64,000 nt of DNA, taken from positions 124,001 to 188,000 of the forward strand of contig NZ_AUKI01000016.1 in the NCBI RefSeq assembly GCF_000424665.1, read 5' to 3'. Source of the DNA: Salinimicrobium terrae DSM 17865. Lineage in GTDB: Bacteria > Bacteroidota > Bacteroidia > Flavobacteriales > Flavobacteriaceae. Under the pieces are notes generated by a model, which did no database searches, had not been told where the DNA came from, and worked only from the letters and a program-made list of their open reading frames with translations. Every line of letters begins with the position of its first letter. The stretch's first letter is position 1. The position numbers and the translations under genes were made by a program. This document shows, piece by piece, positions 24,138-33,190 of this stretch.

Positions 24138-26954
24138 ATGAGGTACGACTTCAATCAAATTGAAAAAAAGTGGCAGGAGTACTGGGCAAAAAACCAGACT
24201 TTCCAAGCTGAAAACAACTCCGATAAACCAAAATATTACGTGCTGGACATGTTTCCCTATCCATCGGGAGCAGGATTGCATGTGGGTCATCCACTTGGCT
24301 ATATTGCCAGTGACATCTATGCCCGTTATAAGAGGCATAAAGGGTTTAATGTACTTCACCCGCAGGGATACGACAGTTTTGGACTTCCGGCCGAGCAGTA
24401 CGCTATTCAGACGGGACAACACCCTGCTTTGACAACAGAGGCTAACATTAACCGCTACAGGGAACAGCTGGACCAGATAGGTTTTTCTTTTGACTGGAGC
24501 CGCGAGGTACGCACCAGTGAACCCAACTACTATAAATGGACGCAGTGGATCTTTATTCAGCTTTTCGATTCCTGGTACGATCATGATGCTGAAAAAGCAA
24601 GGCCAATCTCTGAACTGGAGGAAATATTTGCTTCGGAAGGAAACAGCGGTGTAAATGCGGCGTGTGATGCTGATGTTGAACTATTCTCTGTATCCCAGTG
24701 GAACAGTTTTTCTGATGAAAAAAAACAAAAGCTTCTTCTGAAATACCGCCTTACTTATTTGGCCGAAACGGAAGTGAACTGGTGTCCGCAACTGGGAACC
24801 GTTCTGGCCAATGATGAGATTGTGAACGGAGTTTCGGAAAGAGGTGGATATCCCGTCATAAGAAAGAAAATGACCCAGTGGAGCATGAGGATTTCAGCTT
24901 ATGCTGAAAGACTGTTGCAGGGACTTAATGACATCGACTGGACCGAAAGTTTAAAGGAGAGCCAAAGGAACTGGATCGGGAAATCGGTGGGAGCCTTAGT
25001 AGAATTCAAAGTTCAAAATTCAAAGTTCAAGATTCCGGTATTCACCACAAGACCTGATACAATTTACGGGGTGACTTTTATGACCCTTGCTCCCGAGCAT
25101 GAGTTGGTGGAGAAGATCACTACTCCCGAGCATAAAGAAGAAGTTGAAGCTTACGTCCAAGCAACCGCAAAACGCAGCGAGCGCGAACGAATGGCCGATG
25201 TGAAGACCATTAGCGGAGTTTTCACGGGAGCTTATGCCGAACATCCTTTTACTAAAGAGCCGGTGCCAATCTGGATTGGAGATTACGTATTGGCAGGATA
25301 CGGTACAGGGGCTGTCATGGCGGTTCCATGTGGGGATCAAAGAGACTACGAATTTGCGAAACATTTTGATCTGCCAATCAGGAATATTTTTGAGAATGTA
25401 GATATTTCTGAAGAAGCCTTTTCGGGCAAGGAAGGAACTGTGATTTCAAATTCAGAATTCCTTAGCGGACTTGAATATAAAGCGGCTCTTCAAAAAGCCA
25501 TTCTAGAGCTGGAGAGAATCGGGCAGGGGAAAGGAAAAACAAATTACCGGTTGAGGGACGCGGTATTCAGCCGACAAAGATATTGGGGAGAACCTTTCCC
25601 GGTTTATTACGTTGATGGCCTGCCAAAGATGATCGAAAAAGAGCATTTGCCGCTGCGTCTTCCCGAGGTAGAAAAATACTTACCTACAGAAACAGGGGAG
25701 CCACCTTTAGGAAACGCTACAGACTGGGCTTGGGACGCAGAGAAGAATGAGGTAGTAGAAAATTCGAAGATCGACCATAAAACTGTTTTTCCTCTTGAAT
25801 TAAACACGATGCCGGGTTGGGCGGGAAGTTCCTGGTATTTGTTCAGATACATGGATCCTCACAATGAGGAGCGGTTTGCTTCTGAAAAAGCGCTGCAATA
25901 CTGGGAAAATGTAGACCTGTACATTGGCGGAAGTGAGCACGCAACCGGTCATTTGTTGTACTCCAGGTTCTGGACAAATTTCTTAAAAGATCGTGGTTTT
26001 TTGGCCGTTGAAGAACCCTTCAAAAAATTGATCAACCAGGGGATGATCCTGGGGACCAGTGCTTTCGTGTACAGGTCGGAAGGAGAGAATAAATTCTTAT
26101 CCAAAAATTTGGTCGAGGGGAAGGATGTGCAGCCTATTCACGCTGATGTTTCCATGGTAAATTCATCTGATGAGCTGGAAATAGAAGCTTTTAAAAAATG
26201 GAGACCCGAATTCGCTGATGCAGAATTCATTACCGAAGATGGTAAATACATAGTTGGTCGGGAAGTAGAGAAGATGTCCAAATCTAAATACAATGTGGTC
26301 AATCCCGATGACATTTGTGATAATTACGGAGCTGACACATTAAGGATGTACGAAATGTTCCTTGGTCCGCTGGAACAGGCCAAGCCATGGAATACTGCCG
26401 GGATCACGGGCGTGCATAACTTCCTCAAGAAGCTTTGGAAGCTTTATCATAATGAAGACAACAATCTCAATGTGAGTGAGGGAAAAGCTTCAGCCGATTC
26501 TCTAAAATCCCTGCACAAGACTATTAAAAAGGTGACAGAGGATATAGAGAACTTCAGCTTTAATACTTCCGTTAGTACTTTTATGATTTGTGTCAACGAA
26601 CTTACCTCTCAAAAATGCCATTTTAGAGAGGTGCTTGAGCCGCTTACGGTACTTATTGCACCTTATGCCCCGCACATTGCCGAAGAACTTTGGCAGAAGC
26701 TGGGACATGACACTTCGGTCACTACGGCAACCTATCCCGTTTATGAGGAAAAATACCTGATTGAAAGCACGAAGGAATATCCGATTTCATTTAACGGGAA
26801 GATGAGATTTACCATGGAACTTCCGCTGGATATGAGTCCGCAGGAGATAGAAAAGACCGTGATGGCGCATGAGAAAACCCAACAGCAGCTTGACGGGCGC
26901 ACTCCCAAAAAGGTAATTATAGTGCCCGGAAAAATCGTCAACATTGTGGGTTAG
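24138..26954 (+). CDS. leuS: Leucine--tRNA ligase
   Basis: Class I synthetase charging tRNA-Leu, 938 residues. 'FPYPSGAGLHVGHPLGY' carries the HIGH motif (HVGH, 48-51) and 'EKMSKSKYNVVNPDD' the KMSKS loop (712-716). The CP1 editing domain is present ('VFTTRPDTIYG', 'GTGAVMAVPCGDQRDYEFA'). The insertion after 'LTYLAETEVNWCPQLGTVL' is normal for Bacteroidota. Two oddities lie inside the gene: an AT-rich repeat at about 25003-25036 that adds 'KVQNSKFKI' to a variable loop, and a palindrome at 26605-26631 in the anticodon domain. Confidence 0.98.
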   Translation: MRYDFNQIEKKWQEYWAKNQTFQAENNSDKPKYYVLDMFPYPSGAGLHVGHPLGYIASDIYARYKRHKGFNVLHPQGYDSFGLPAEQYAIQTGQHPALTTEANINRYREQLDQIGFSFDWSREVRTSEPNYYKWTQWIFIQLFDSWYDHDAEKARPISELEEIFASEGNSGVNAACDADVELFSVSQWNSFSDEKKQKLLLKYRLTYLAETEVNWCPQLGTVLANDEIVNGVSERGGYPVIRKKMTQWSMRISAYAERLLQGLNDIDWTESLKESQRNWIGKSVGALVEFKVQNSKFKIPVFTTRPDTIYGVTFMTLAPEHELVEKITTPEHKEEVEAYVQATAKRSERERMADVKTISGVFTGAYAEHPFTKEPVPIWIGDYVLAGYGTGAVMAVPCGDQRDYEFAKHFDLPIRNIFENVDISEEAFSGKEGTVISNSEFLSGLEYKAALQKAILELERIGQGKGKTNYRLRDAVFSRQRYWGEPFPVYYVDGLPKMIEKEHLPLRLPEVEKYLPTETGEPPLGNATDWAWDAEKNEVVENSKIDHKTVFPLELNTMPGWAGSSWYLFRYMDPHNEERFASEKALQYWENVDLYIGGSEHATGHLLYSRFWTNFLKDRGFLAVEEPFKKLINQGMILGTSAFVYRSEGENKFLSKNLVEGKDVQPIHADVSMVNSSDELEIEAFKKWRPEFADAEFITEDGKYIVGREVEKMSKSKYNVVNPDDICDNYGADTLRMYEMFLGPLEQAKPWNTAGITGVHNFLKKLWKLYHNEDNNLNVSEGKASADSLKSLHKTIKKVTEDIENFSFNTSVSTFMICVNELTSQKCHFREVLEPLTVLIAPYAPHIAEELWQKLGHDTSVTTATYPVYEEKYLIESTKEYPISFNGKMRFTMELPLDMSPQEIEKTVMAHEKTQQQLDGRTPKKVIIVPGKIVNIVG
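26611..26625. repeat. Dispersed palindrome variant (14/15) inside leuS
   Basis: AAAAATGCCATTTTA, flanked by CCTCTC and GAGAGG, so the inverted repeat extends to 27 bases. It encodes 'QKCHFREV' within the anticodon-binding domain without shifting the frame. Confidence 0.6.
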
Positions 26955-27070
26955 AAGCTTTCCGAAATTCCGCAGCAGCAGCGGAATAAGACATAATTTC
27001 AGTTTCAGGAAAAAATGAAAATTGGCTGGATTTTTGTTATTAAGATTTAAATTAAACAACTTTTAAAACT

Positions 27071-27763
27071 ATGATAGGATATTATATCATTGCCGGACTC
27101 ATCTTTGTAGTGAGTCTTTATGTTAGTAATAAATTAAAGAGCAAATTTAAGCACTATTCAAAGGTGCACCTGCAAAACGGGATGAGTGGTCGTGAGATTG
27201 CCGAAAAAATGCTTAGGGATAACGGGATCAATGATGTTAAAGTGATTTCTACTCCGGGGCAGTTAACAGATCACTATAACCCTTCTAAGAAAACGGTTAA
27301 CCTTAGTGAAGCAGTGTATACTCAAAGAAATGCCGCAGCGGCAGCAGTGGCAGCTCATGAAGTGGGACATGCCATTCAACATGCCAACGCTTATAGTTGG
27401 TTAAAAATGAGAAGTCAGCTGGTGCCCGTGGTACAGGTGGCATCTCAATTTTCACAGTGGGCAATTTTTGGAGGTTTGATCCTTATGACCATGGTTTCTG
27501 TAGGAGTGGGACAAACGGTATTGCTTATAGGTATAATTCTTTATGGGATGGGAACACTTTTTAGTTTTATCACCCTTCCGGTAGAGTATGATGCCAGTAA
27601 GAGAGCTCTTGTTTGGCTTGAAACAGAAAACATGTTGAATGCACAGGAACACAATGCGGCAGAGGACTCCCTTAAATGGGCCGCCCGTACTTATGTAGTA
27701 GCTGCGATTGGTTCTCTTGCAACTTTGTTGTATTTCCTGAGTATTTATTTGGGTAGAGAATAA
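27071..27763 (+). CDS. YugP-type zinc metallopeptidase, membrane bound
   Basis: A 230-residue membrane protein with an N-terminal helix (about 3-20), the zinc site 'AAHEVGHAIQHA' (His96, Glu97, His100) and two or three C-terminal helices ('AIFGGLILMTMVSVGVG', 'VLLIGIILYGMGTLFSFITL', 'TYVVAAIGSLATLLYFLSIY'). 'LPVEYDASKRALVWLE' holds the Glu expected as third zinc ligand. Substrates are unknown; membrane quality control is a guess. Confidence 0.9.
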   Translation: MIGYYIIAGLIFVVSLYVSNKLKSKFKHYSKVHLQNGMSGREIAEKMLRDNGINDVKVISTPGQLTDHYNPSKKTVNLSEAVYTQRNAAAAAVAAHEVGHAIQHANAYSWLKMRSQLVPVVQVASQFSQWAIFGGLILMTMVSVGVGQTVLLIGIILYGMGTLFSFITLPVEYDASKRALVWLETENMLNAQEHNAAEDSLKWAARTYVVAAIGSLATLLYFLSIYLGRE

Positions 27764-27785
27764 CGATCAACTTATAATACAAGTA

Positions 27786-27813
27786 AAAAAGGACGCCAAA
27801 TGGCGTCCTTTTT
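27786..27813. terminator. Bidirectional terminator between YugP gene and ferritin
   Basis: AAAAAGGACGCC and GGCGTCCTTTTT pair perfectly around AAAT, with A/T runs on both strands. Confidence 0.9.
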
Positions 27814-27838
27814 CTATTAAATGAGATTAATTATTGAT

Positions 27839-28351
27839 CTAGTCGTGCTTGATACGTTCGTCAATGAATTTAAGAGCAAGACCATCTGTTCCCATAAGGT
27901 CAAACATTTCCAGAATTCGACGGAACTGATTTTCTTCCTCCATTTGTTCCTGTATAAACCATTGTAGAAAGCTTTCAGAACCATAGTCCTGTACCTTTCG
28001 ACATTTCGTGACGATATTGTTGATGGATTTCGAAATTTGAATTTCCTGGTCCAGCGCCGTTTCGAAAATATCCTGGAGGGAGTTGTATTCATGGCTGATG
28101 TTGCTCACCTGGGGAGAATAAGCGGTACCTCCATTTTCATTTATGAATTTAAAGATCTTGAGCATGTGCTCCCGCTCTTCTGCCGATTGCTTGTAGAAGA
28201 ATTCTGCGCTATATGAAAATCCATTGTGATCACACCATGAAGCCATTGCCAAATAGACCGAGGAGGAATGTGCTTCTTTGGCGATCTGTTCATTGAGCAG
28301 ATCCATTACATCTACATTTATTCCTATTTTCTGTCTTACTATATCTTTCAT
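27839..28351 (-). CDS. ftnA: Bacterial non-heme ferritin
   Basis: Iron-storage protein whose 24-mer shell oxidises and stores Fe(II). The 170 residues form the four-helix ferritin fold with ferroxidase Glu/His residues in 'NEQIAKEAHSSSVYLAMASW' (about 20-39) and 'AEEREHMLKIF' (about 57-67), plus 'IQEQMEEENQFRRIL' late in the chain. Heme-binding Met of bacterioferritin is not evident. Transcribed alone between a terminator and a short AT-rich gap. Confidence 0.93.
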   Translation of the reverse strand: MKDIVRQKIGINVDVMDLLNEQIAKEAHSSSVYLAMASWCDHNGFSYSAEFFYKQSAEEREHMLKIFKFINENGGTAYSPQVSNISHEYNSLQDIFETALDQEIQISKSINNIVTKCRKVQDYGSESFLQWFIQEQMEEENQFRRILEMFDLMGTDGLALKFIDERIKHD

Positions 28352-28436
28352 ATTTATTCTTTTTTTAAAAATACGAAAAGAAAACTGCTTTCTTAGAAAG
28401 CAGAGGAATTTATACTTAATCTAAATTTTAATATAA

Positions 28437-28748
28437 TTAATGAGCGACAAGTGAGTTTAGCTCCAGGATTCCAAAAGTAGCTTTAATAAGTTGCTTTAAA
28501 TCAATTACTTGTAAGGTGTCAAAAACAAACAAATGTTCCCGGTTACAGAGTGATAGAATTTCAATACCGCCGGAATTTAGATCCATGTCAAAATGAGAAG
28601 AAATATCAATTGCCTGCAATTTTTGCCGGATAGCCAAAAGTTGACAAAAACTTAGTTTTATCTGTTTATGCCCAAAGTCGATGTAAAAGCTACGACTGTG
28701 ATCGCACTGGTAGGAGGCAAAGAAATATGACTTGTACAGCAGGTTCAT
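28437..28748 (-). CDS. Uncharacterised 103-residue cytosolic protein
   Basis: Not assigned to a named family with confidence. The protein ('MNLLYKSYFFASYQCDHSRS...') has no signal peptide or membrane helix, a mixed alpha/beta pattern, and dispersed Cys and His residues (Cys18, His20; 'LCNREHLFVF'). The codon pattern and lack of overlap suggest a real gene. The ATG at 28748 is preferred to a TTG nine bases upstream. A perfect -7 box (TACATTTG on the minus strand, 28755-28762) ends only 6 bp before the ATG, so the transcript may be nearly leaderless. Confidence 0.6.
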   Translation of the reverse strand: MNLLYKSYFFASYQCDHSRSFYIDFGHKQIKLSFCQLLAIRQKLQAIDISSHFDMDLNSGGIEILSLCNREHLFVFDTLQVIDLKQLIKATFGILELNSLVAH

Positions 28749-28841
28749 TGTCGACAAATGTATATCTTATTCAGAATTAGTCCAAATTAAAAGGTTTAAA
28801 ATTCTCAGAACCTGATAAGGATCAGGGAAAACAGAACAAGA

Positions 28842-30215
28842 TCAATTTCCTACCTCTCCAAAAGGGTTATATCCCAGGTATTCTTTCTCCTCTTCTCTAA
28901 AGGTGATCCCATTTTCTGCGAGCTCTTTCAAAATTGGATCATAGACTTCTTTTGTAATAGGAATTTGAACTCCGGGAGTGGAAATAGTGCCGTTGAGGAT
29001 TTTTAGTGCAGCAATAGCCACGGGTAGCCCTACTGTTCTCGCCATTGCAGTACTGGTTTGGTCCTCACCAATGTTTACCATAGTTGCATCTATCTGCTTC
29101 TTTTCTCCATTGATCTCAAAACCGAACTTGTGGTACATTACTATCATATCCTTATCATCGTTAGAGAGGCTCCATTTTTCCATCAGGATTTTCTGAAGAA
29201 TTTCTGCCGGGGTTGCATTTTTGAGACCAACTTTTTTATTAGAATTAAAAATATCCAACTCCATTAGTTTATCCCACATAATATCATCCTGATCAATTTT
29301 CAGATTATGACGAAATTTTAGTTCCACCGAATCTGTAGGAGAATATGGTAAAAAGGAATTTATAAAATCCCGGTAGCTCATTTCTTCGGAATTTTCCATG
29401 GTGTAGCTGTCATCTGTCATTCCAAGCTGTACGAACATGTTCCAGGCACGGCTGAAGCCTACTCGTCTAATTGTACCACGATACAGGGTTAGGATGTCAT
29501 CAAGGCCGTAAATGTTTTTATACTGGAGGGAGTTGCGATTAGCATAAACTTCAAATTTCCCATAGTCTTTTACATGAAGGAATTCGGTTCTTCTAAAGAG
29601 ACGGTTGTATGGAATATATTTGAATTTCCCCTCCTGCAGGAATTTGGCAACTCCGCCCTGTCCTGCTACTACCACGTTTCGGGGATTCCAGGTGAATTTA
29701 TAGTTCCACAAGTTTGTGTCACTTTCAGGAGCGACAAGTCCGCCGGTGAAAGATTCAAAAAGCAGCATCTTTCCTCCCTTTTCGCGTATACGGTCTATAA
29801 CCTGCATAGCACTCATGTGATCAATACCGGGATCAACTCCAATTTCGTTCATAAAGACCAGTCCTTTCTTTTTTACGGCCTCATCAAGCTGTTTCATCTC
29901 CTCACTTATATACGAGGCAGTAACCAAGTTTTTTCCTAAGCTGAGGCAATCTTTTGCCACTTCAATATGAAATCTTGCCGGAAGCATGGAGATTATGATA
30001 TCTGAATCTTGAATCGCCTTTTCCCTTTCTCCACTGTTAAAGATGTCAAGGGAGATAGCTTTCGCCCTGGCATGTTTACCGACCATTTTTTCGGCATTTT
30101 TCACTTCCAGATCTCCAATAATGAGCTGAAGGTTTTCAACTTCAGATTTTTTAAGTAAATAATCGATAAGTACAGAGGTAGATTTACCTGCACCAATAAT
30201 GAGAATTTTACGCAT
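28842..30215 (-). CDS. Saccharopine dehydrogenase family protein
   Basis: A 457-residue NAD(P)-dependent oxidoreductase. The Rossmann start is 'KILIIGAGKSTSVLIDYLL'; 'DSDIIISMLPARFHIEVAKD' and 'GVDPGIDHMSAMQVID' (about 125-140) are the family signature. The C-terminal half resembles the saccharopine reductase-type substrate domain ('FTGGLVAPESDTNLWNYKFT', 'RTVGLPVAIAALKILNG'). It probably acts on saccharopine or a related imino acid, in lysine metabolism, but the partner aminoadipate genes are absent here. Confidence 0.9.
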   Translation of the reverse strand: MRKILIIGAGKSTSVLIDYLLKKSEVENLQLIIGDLEVKNAEKMVGKHARAKAISLDIFNSGEREKAIQDSDIIISMLPARFHIEVAKDCLSLGKNLVTASYISEEMKQLDEAVKKKGLVFMNEIGVDPGIDHMSAMQVIDRIREKGGKMLLFESFTGGLVAPESDTNLWNYKFTWNPRNVVVAGQGGVAKFLQEGKFKYIPYNRLFRRTEFLHVKDYGKFEVYANRNSLQYKNIYGLDDILTLYRGTIRRVGFSRAWNMFVQLGMTDDSYTMENSEEMSYRDFINSFLPYSPTDSVELKFRHNLKIDQDDIMWDKLMELDIFNSNKKVGLKNATPAEILQKILMEKWSLSNDDKDMIVMYHKFGFEINGEKKQIDATMVNIGEDQTSTAMARTVGLPVAIAALKILNGTISTPGVQIPITKEVYDPILKELAENGITFREEEKEYLGYNPFGEVGN

Positions 30216-30293
30216 AAGGCTTAACTTTGGCTTTGTTTGTTGTTTGTTTGGACAACGAATTTAATTAATTGATCGCGTCTTTAAAAATATAGT

Positions 30294-30683
30294 ATGAACA
30301 AGAGTTTGTTGATTTGGGGTACAATTTTTGGCATAATCGCGATAATTCTCGGGGCTTTTGCCGCTCACGGTCTAAAGCCGCTCTTGGGTGTTGAAAAAAT
30401 GCAAACATTTGAAACCGGAGTACGTTATCAAATGTATCACGCTTTATTCTTGTTATTCCTGGGAGGGTTGCCTGTGGCTTCAGAAAAAGTTAAAAGAATT
30501 TGCTTCTACTTAACACTTTTTGGGGTTTTCTTTTTTTCGGGCTCTATCTATCTTTTGGCTACCAATAGCCTGACGTCCTTCGATTTCGGGGTAATTGGCC
30601 CAATTACTCCCATAGGTGGAACCTTATTGATTGCTGCCTGGATAATATTGTTAATTAGCTTCTTTAAGTTAAAAAATAAATAA
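30294..30683 (+). CDS. DUF423 membrane protein
   Basis: A 129-residue protein with four hydrophobic helices and the family opening 'WGTIFGIIAIILGAFAAHGL' followed by 'ETGVRYQMYHALFLLFLGGL'. 'PITPIGGTLLIAAWIILLI' forms the last helix. The family (YgdD-like) has no assigned activity. It stands alone, divergent from the saccharopine dehydrogenase gene, with a TAACTTTG box at 30222-30229 as a possible promoter. Confidence 0.9.
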   Translation: MNKSLLIWGTIFGIIAIILGAFAAHGLKPLLGVEKMQTFETGVRYQMYHALFLLFLGGLPVASEKVKRICFYLTLFGVFFFSGSIYLLATNSLTSFDFGVIGPITPIGGTLLIAAWIILLISFFKLKNK

Positions 30684-30720
30684 AAGAAAATAGCTCCGGC
30701 TGAATATTTATAAAGTTTTC

Positions 30721-30728
30721 TACTTTTG
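30721..30728 (+). promoter_or_regulatory. -7 box for pckA
   Basis: TACTTTTG matches TAnnTTTG, 33 bp before the ATG. Confidence 0.5.
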
Positions 30729-30761
30729 TTCCCCTAAACAAATCACACAACTAAACTTTTT

Positions 30762-32363
30762 ATGTTGGCTAAAAAACAATTTACGAAAACGATTGCGCTG
30801 GAAAAGTATGGTATTAATAATGCCGAAATTAACTATCAGCTTACTCCTCAAGAACTTCATGAAATTACTATTGAGAAAGGACAGGGAGTTGAAGCTTCTT
30901 CGGGAGCCCTGGCTGTGAATACGGGGGAATTTACCGGCCGGTCTCCCAAAGACCGTTTTATTGTAGAAGATGATATTACAAAAGATAAAGTATGGTGGGG
31001 AAATATAAATATTCCTTTTGATCCCGATAAGTTTGATGCGTTATACGACAAAGTGACCGACTATCTTTCAGGAAAAGAAGTATTTGCCAGAGATTCTTAT
31101 GCCTGTGCAGACGTGGACTACCGGCTTAATATTCGGGTAATAAATGAATATCCGTGGTCAAATTTGTTCGCCTACAACATGTTCCTTAGACCAGACGACA
31201 GAGAACTTGATAACTTTAAAGAGGATTGGTTGGTGCTTAATGCTCCAGGTTTTATGGCCGATCCCGAAGTTGATGGAACAAGACAACATAACTTTGCAAT
31301 TTTAAATTTCACTAAAAAAATTGCTTTAATTGGTGGAACCGGATATACCGGGGAGATTAAGAAGGGTATTTTCTCTGCTCTTAATTTTATTTTACCTGTT
31401 GATAAAAATACGCTACCCATGCACTGTTCTGCCAATGTAGGAGAGGATGGAGATACAGCTATCTTTTTTGGACTATCGGGTACAGGAAAGACTACTCTTT
31501 CTGCAGATCCTGAAAGACGGCTTATTGGGGACGACGAACATGGGTGGACAAAAGAGAACAAAGTATTTAATTTTGAAGGAGGCTGTTACGCAAAGGTGAT
31601 CAACCTTACGGAGGAAAACGAGCCGGATATCTACAGGGCCATTAAGCCCGGAGCTATTCTGGAAAACGTAGTACTTGATAAAAATGGAGATGTGGATTTT
31701 GAAAGTACAGATATTACACCCAATACCAGGGTAAGTTATCCTATTCATCATATCGATAATATCCAGGAGCCTTCTATTGGAGAAAACCCGAAAAATATCT
31801 TCTTTCTTACTGCAGATGCATTTGGGGTACTGCCTCCAATAAGCAAATTAACACCGGGGCAGGCCGCATACCATTTTATTAGTGGTTATACAGCAAAAGT
31901 TGCGGGAACTGAAGACGGGGTTGACGAACCAATTCCAAGTTTCTCTGCGTGTTTTGGTGCACCTTTTATGCCGTTGCACCCCACACGTTATGCCGAGATG
32001 CTGAGTGCAAAAATGAAGGAGAATAATGTAAATGTCTGGCTGGTAAATACAGGTTGGACGGGAGGTCCTCACGGAGTTGGTTCCAGGATGAAACTCCGCT
32101 ACACGCGGGAAATGATCTCCTCTGCACTGGAAGGAAAACTTGATGATGTAGAATATGTTGAGCATCCTGTTTTTGGTTTACAGATGCCGGTTGAATGTGA
32201 AAATGTTCCTTCTAAAGTATTAAATCCACGAAATACGTGGAAGGAAAAGGAAGCTTATGACCAGAAGGCGAACCAACTTGCCAATTTCTTTCAGCAGAAC
32301 TTCGAAAAATTTGAAAAACAAGCTAATAAAGAAATACTTTCAGGCGCTCCCAAAGTATCATAA
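30762..32363 (+). CDS. pckA: Phosphoenolpyruvate carboxykinase (ATP)
   Basis: Converts oxaloacetate and ATP to phosphoenolpyruvate, the entry to gluconeogenesis. The 533-residue protein has the kinase-1a P-loop 'GLSGTGKTTLSADP' (about 237-250), kinase-2 'LIGDDEHGW', the substrate loop 'TGEFTGRSPKDRFIV' (about 51-65) and 'MHCSANVGEDG' for metal binding. Single-gene unit with its own promoter and a very long terminator palindrome. Confidence 0.98.
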   Translation: MLAKKQFTKTIALEKYGINNAEINYQLTPQELHEITIEKGQGVEASSGALAVNTGEFTGRSPKDRFIVEDDITKDKVWWGNINIPFDPDKFDALYDKVTDYLSGKEVFARDSYACADVDYRLNIRVINEYPWSNLFAYNMFLRPDDRELDNFKEDWLVLNAPGFMADPEVDGTRQHNFAILNFTKKIALIGGTGYTGEIKKGIFSALNFILPVDKNTLPMHCSANVGEDGDTAIFFGLSGTGKTTLSADPERRLIGDDEHGWTKENKVFNFEGGCYAKVINLTEENEPDIYRAIKPGAILENVVLDKNGDVDFESTDITPNTRVSYPIHHIDNIQEPSIGENPKNIFFLTADAFGVLPPISKLTPGQAAYHFISGYTAKVAGTEDGVDEPIPSFSACFGAPFMPLHPTRYAEMLSAKMKENNVNVWLVNTGWTGGPHGVGSRMKLRYTREMISSALEGKLDDVEYVEHPVFGLQMPVECENVPSKVLNPRNTWKEKEAYDQKANQLANFFQQNFEKFEKQANKEILSGAPKVS

Positions 32364-32370
32364 AGGAGAG

Positions 32371-32418
32371 AATAGTGCATAAAAAAACCGGCAATTGCCG
32401 GTTTTTTTATGCACTATT
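32371..32418. terminator. 48-bp perfect palindrome, bidirectional terminator
   Basis: The two 24-base arms, meeting at 32394/32395, are exact reverse complements: AATAGTGCATAAAAAAACCG then GCAA, and its mirror. The RNA hairpin has a GC-rich tip (CCGGCAATTGCCGG) and seven U bases. It serves pckA (plus) and hemD (minus). Confidence 0.9.
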
Positions 32419-32429
32419 TAGAAATCTAA

Positions 32430-33179
32430 TTAGGGCTTTTTGTTTTGTTCCTTAATATATTTTTCTAGAGCCATAGTCATAGAAGGGGTTTGAGGGGTGG
32501 GAGCCTGTATGTTCACCACTAATCCATGGTCTTTGGCTGCCTTCACTGTAGTGTTTCCAAAAACTGCAATCTTGGTGTCATTTTGTTTAAAATCCGGAAA
32601 GTTCTCGAAAAGAGATTTAATTCCGCTGGGACTAAAGAAAACCAGAATGTCATAAAACACCTCCCTTAGGTGTGAAAGGTCACTCACAACCGTCTTATAA
32701 AATATTGCTTTTTTCCAGTCAACTCCCAATTTATTCAGGGTTTTTGGTACGTCTGGCTTCAGCATATCTGAAGATGGTAAAAGAAATTTTTCGTTTTTAT
32801 ACTTTTTAATAAGTGGAGAAAGTTCAGCAAAAGTCCGTTTACCTACATAGATCTTTCGCTTTCGGTAAACAACGTACTTTTGTAGATAATAGGCTACTGC
32901 TTCACTTTGGCAAAAGTATTTAAGAGTATCGGGCACCTTAAATCTCATTTCTTCAGCAATTCTAAAGAAGTGATCAACTGAATTACGGCTGGTGAGAATA
33001 ATGGCTGTGTAATTTGAAAGATCAACTTTTTGTTGTCTTACATCCTTTGAAGAAACTCCCTCAACGTGAATAAAGGGAATAAAATCTATTTTTACTTTCT
33101 GTTTTTCTTCAAGATCAAAATAAGGAGAATTTTCAACCTTCGGCTCTGGTTGAGAAACCAAAATTGTTTTCACTTTCAT
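32430..33179 (-). CDS. hemD: Uroporphyrinogen-III synthase
   Basis: Cyclises hydroxymethylbilane to uroporphyrinogen III in heme and cobalamin synthesis. The 249-residue two-lobed protein is diverged, as usual for HemD, but shows 'AIILTSRNSVDHFFRI' (about 59-74), 'LPSSDMLKPDVPKTLNKLG' and 'VFFSPSGIKSLFENF', which line the active-site cleft. It is transcribed with the DUF4271 gene 11 bp upstream, a pairing common in Flavobacteriia. Confidence 0.9.
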   Translation of the reverse strand: MKVKTILVSQPEPKVENSPYFDLEEKQKVKIDFIPFIHVEGVSSKDVRQQKVDLSNYTAIILTSRNSVDHFFRIAEEMRFKVPDTLKYFCQSEAVAYYLQKYVVYRKRKIYVGKRTFAELSPLIKKYKNEKFLLPSSDMLKPDVPKTLNKLGVDWKKAIFYKTVVSDLSHLREVFYDILVFFSPSGIKSLFENFPDFKQNDTKIAVFGNTTVKAAKDHGLVVNIQAPTPQTPSMTMALEKYIKEQNKKP

Positions 33180-33190
33180 ACACTTTTTTT

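Noticed and set aside
24057-24584. 175-codon minus-strand frame over the start of leuS
   Set aside because: It is antisense to the strongly conserved leuS N-terminus, crosses its promoter, and has no family pattern.
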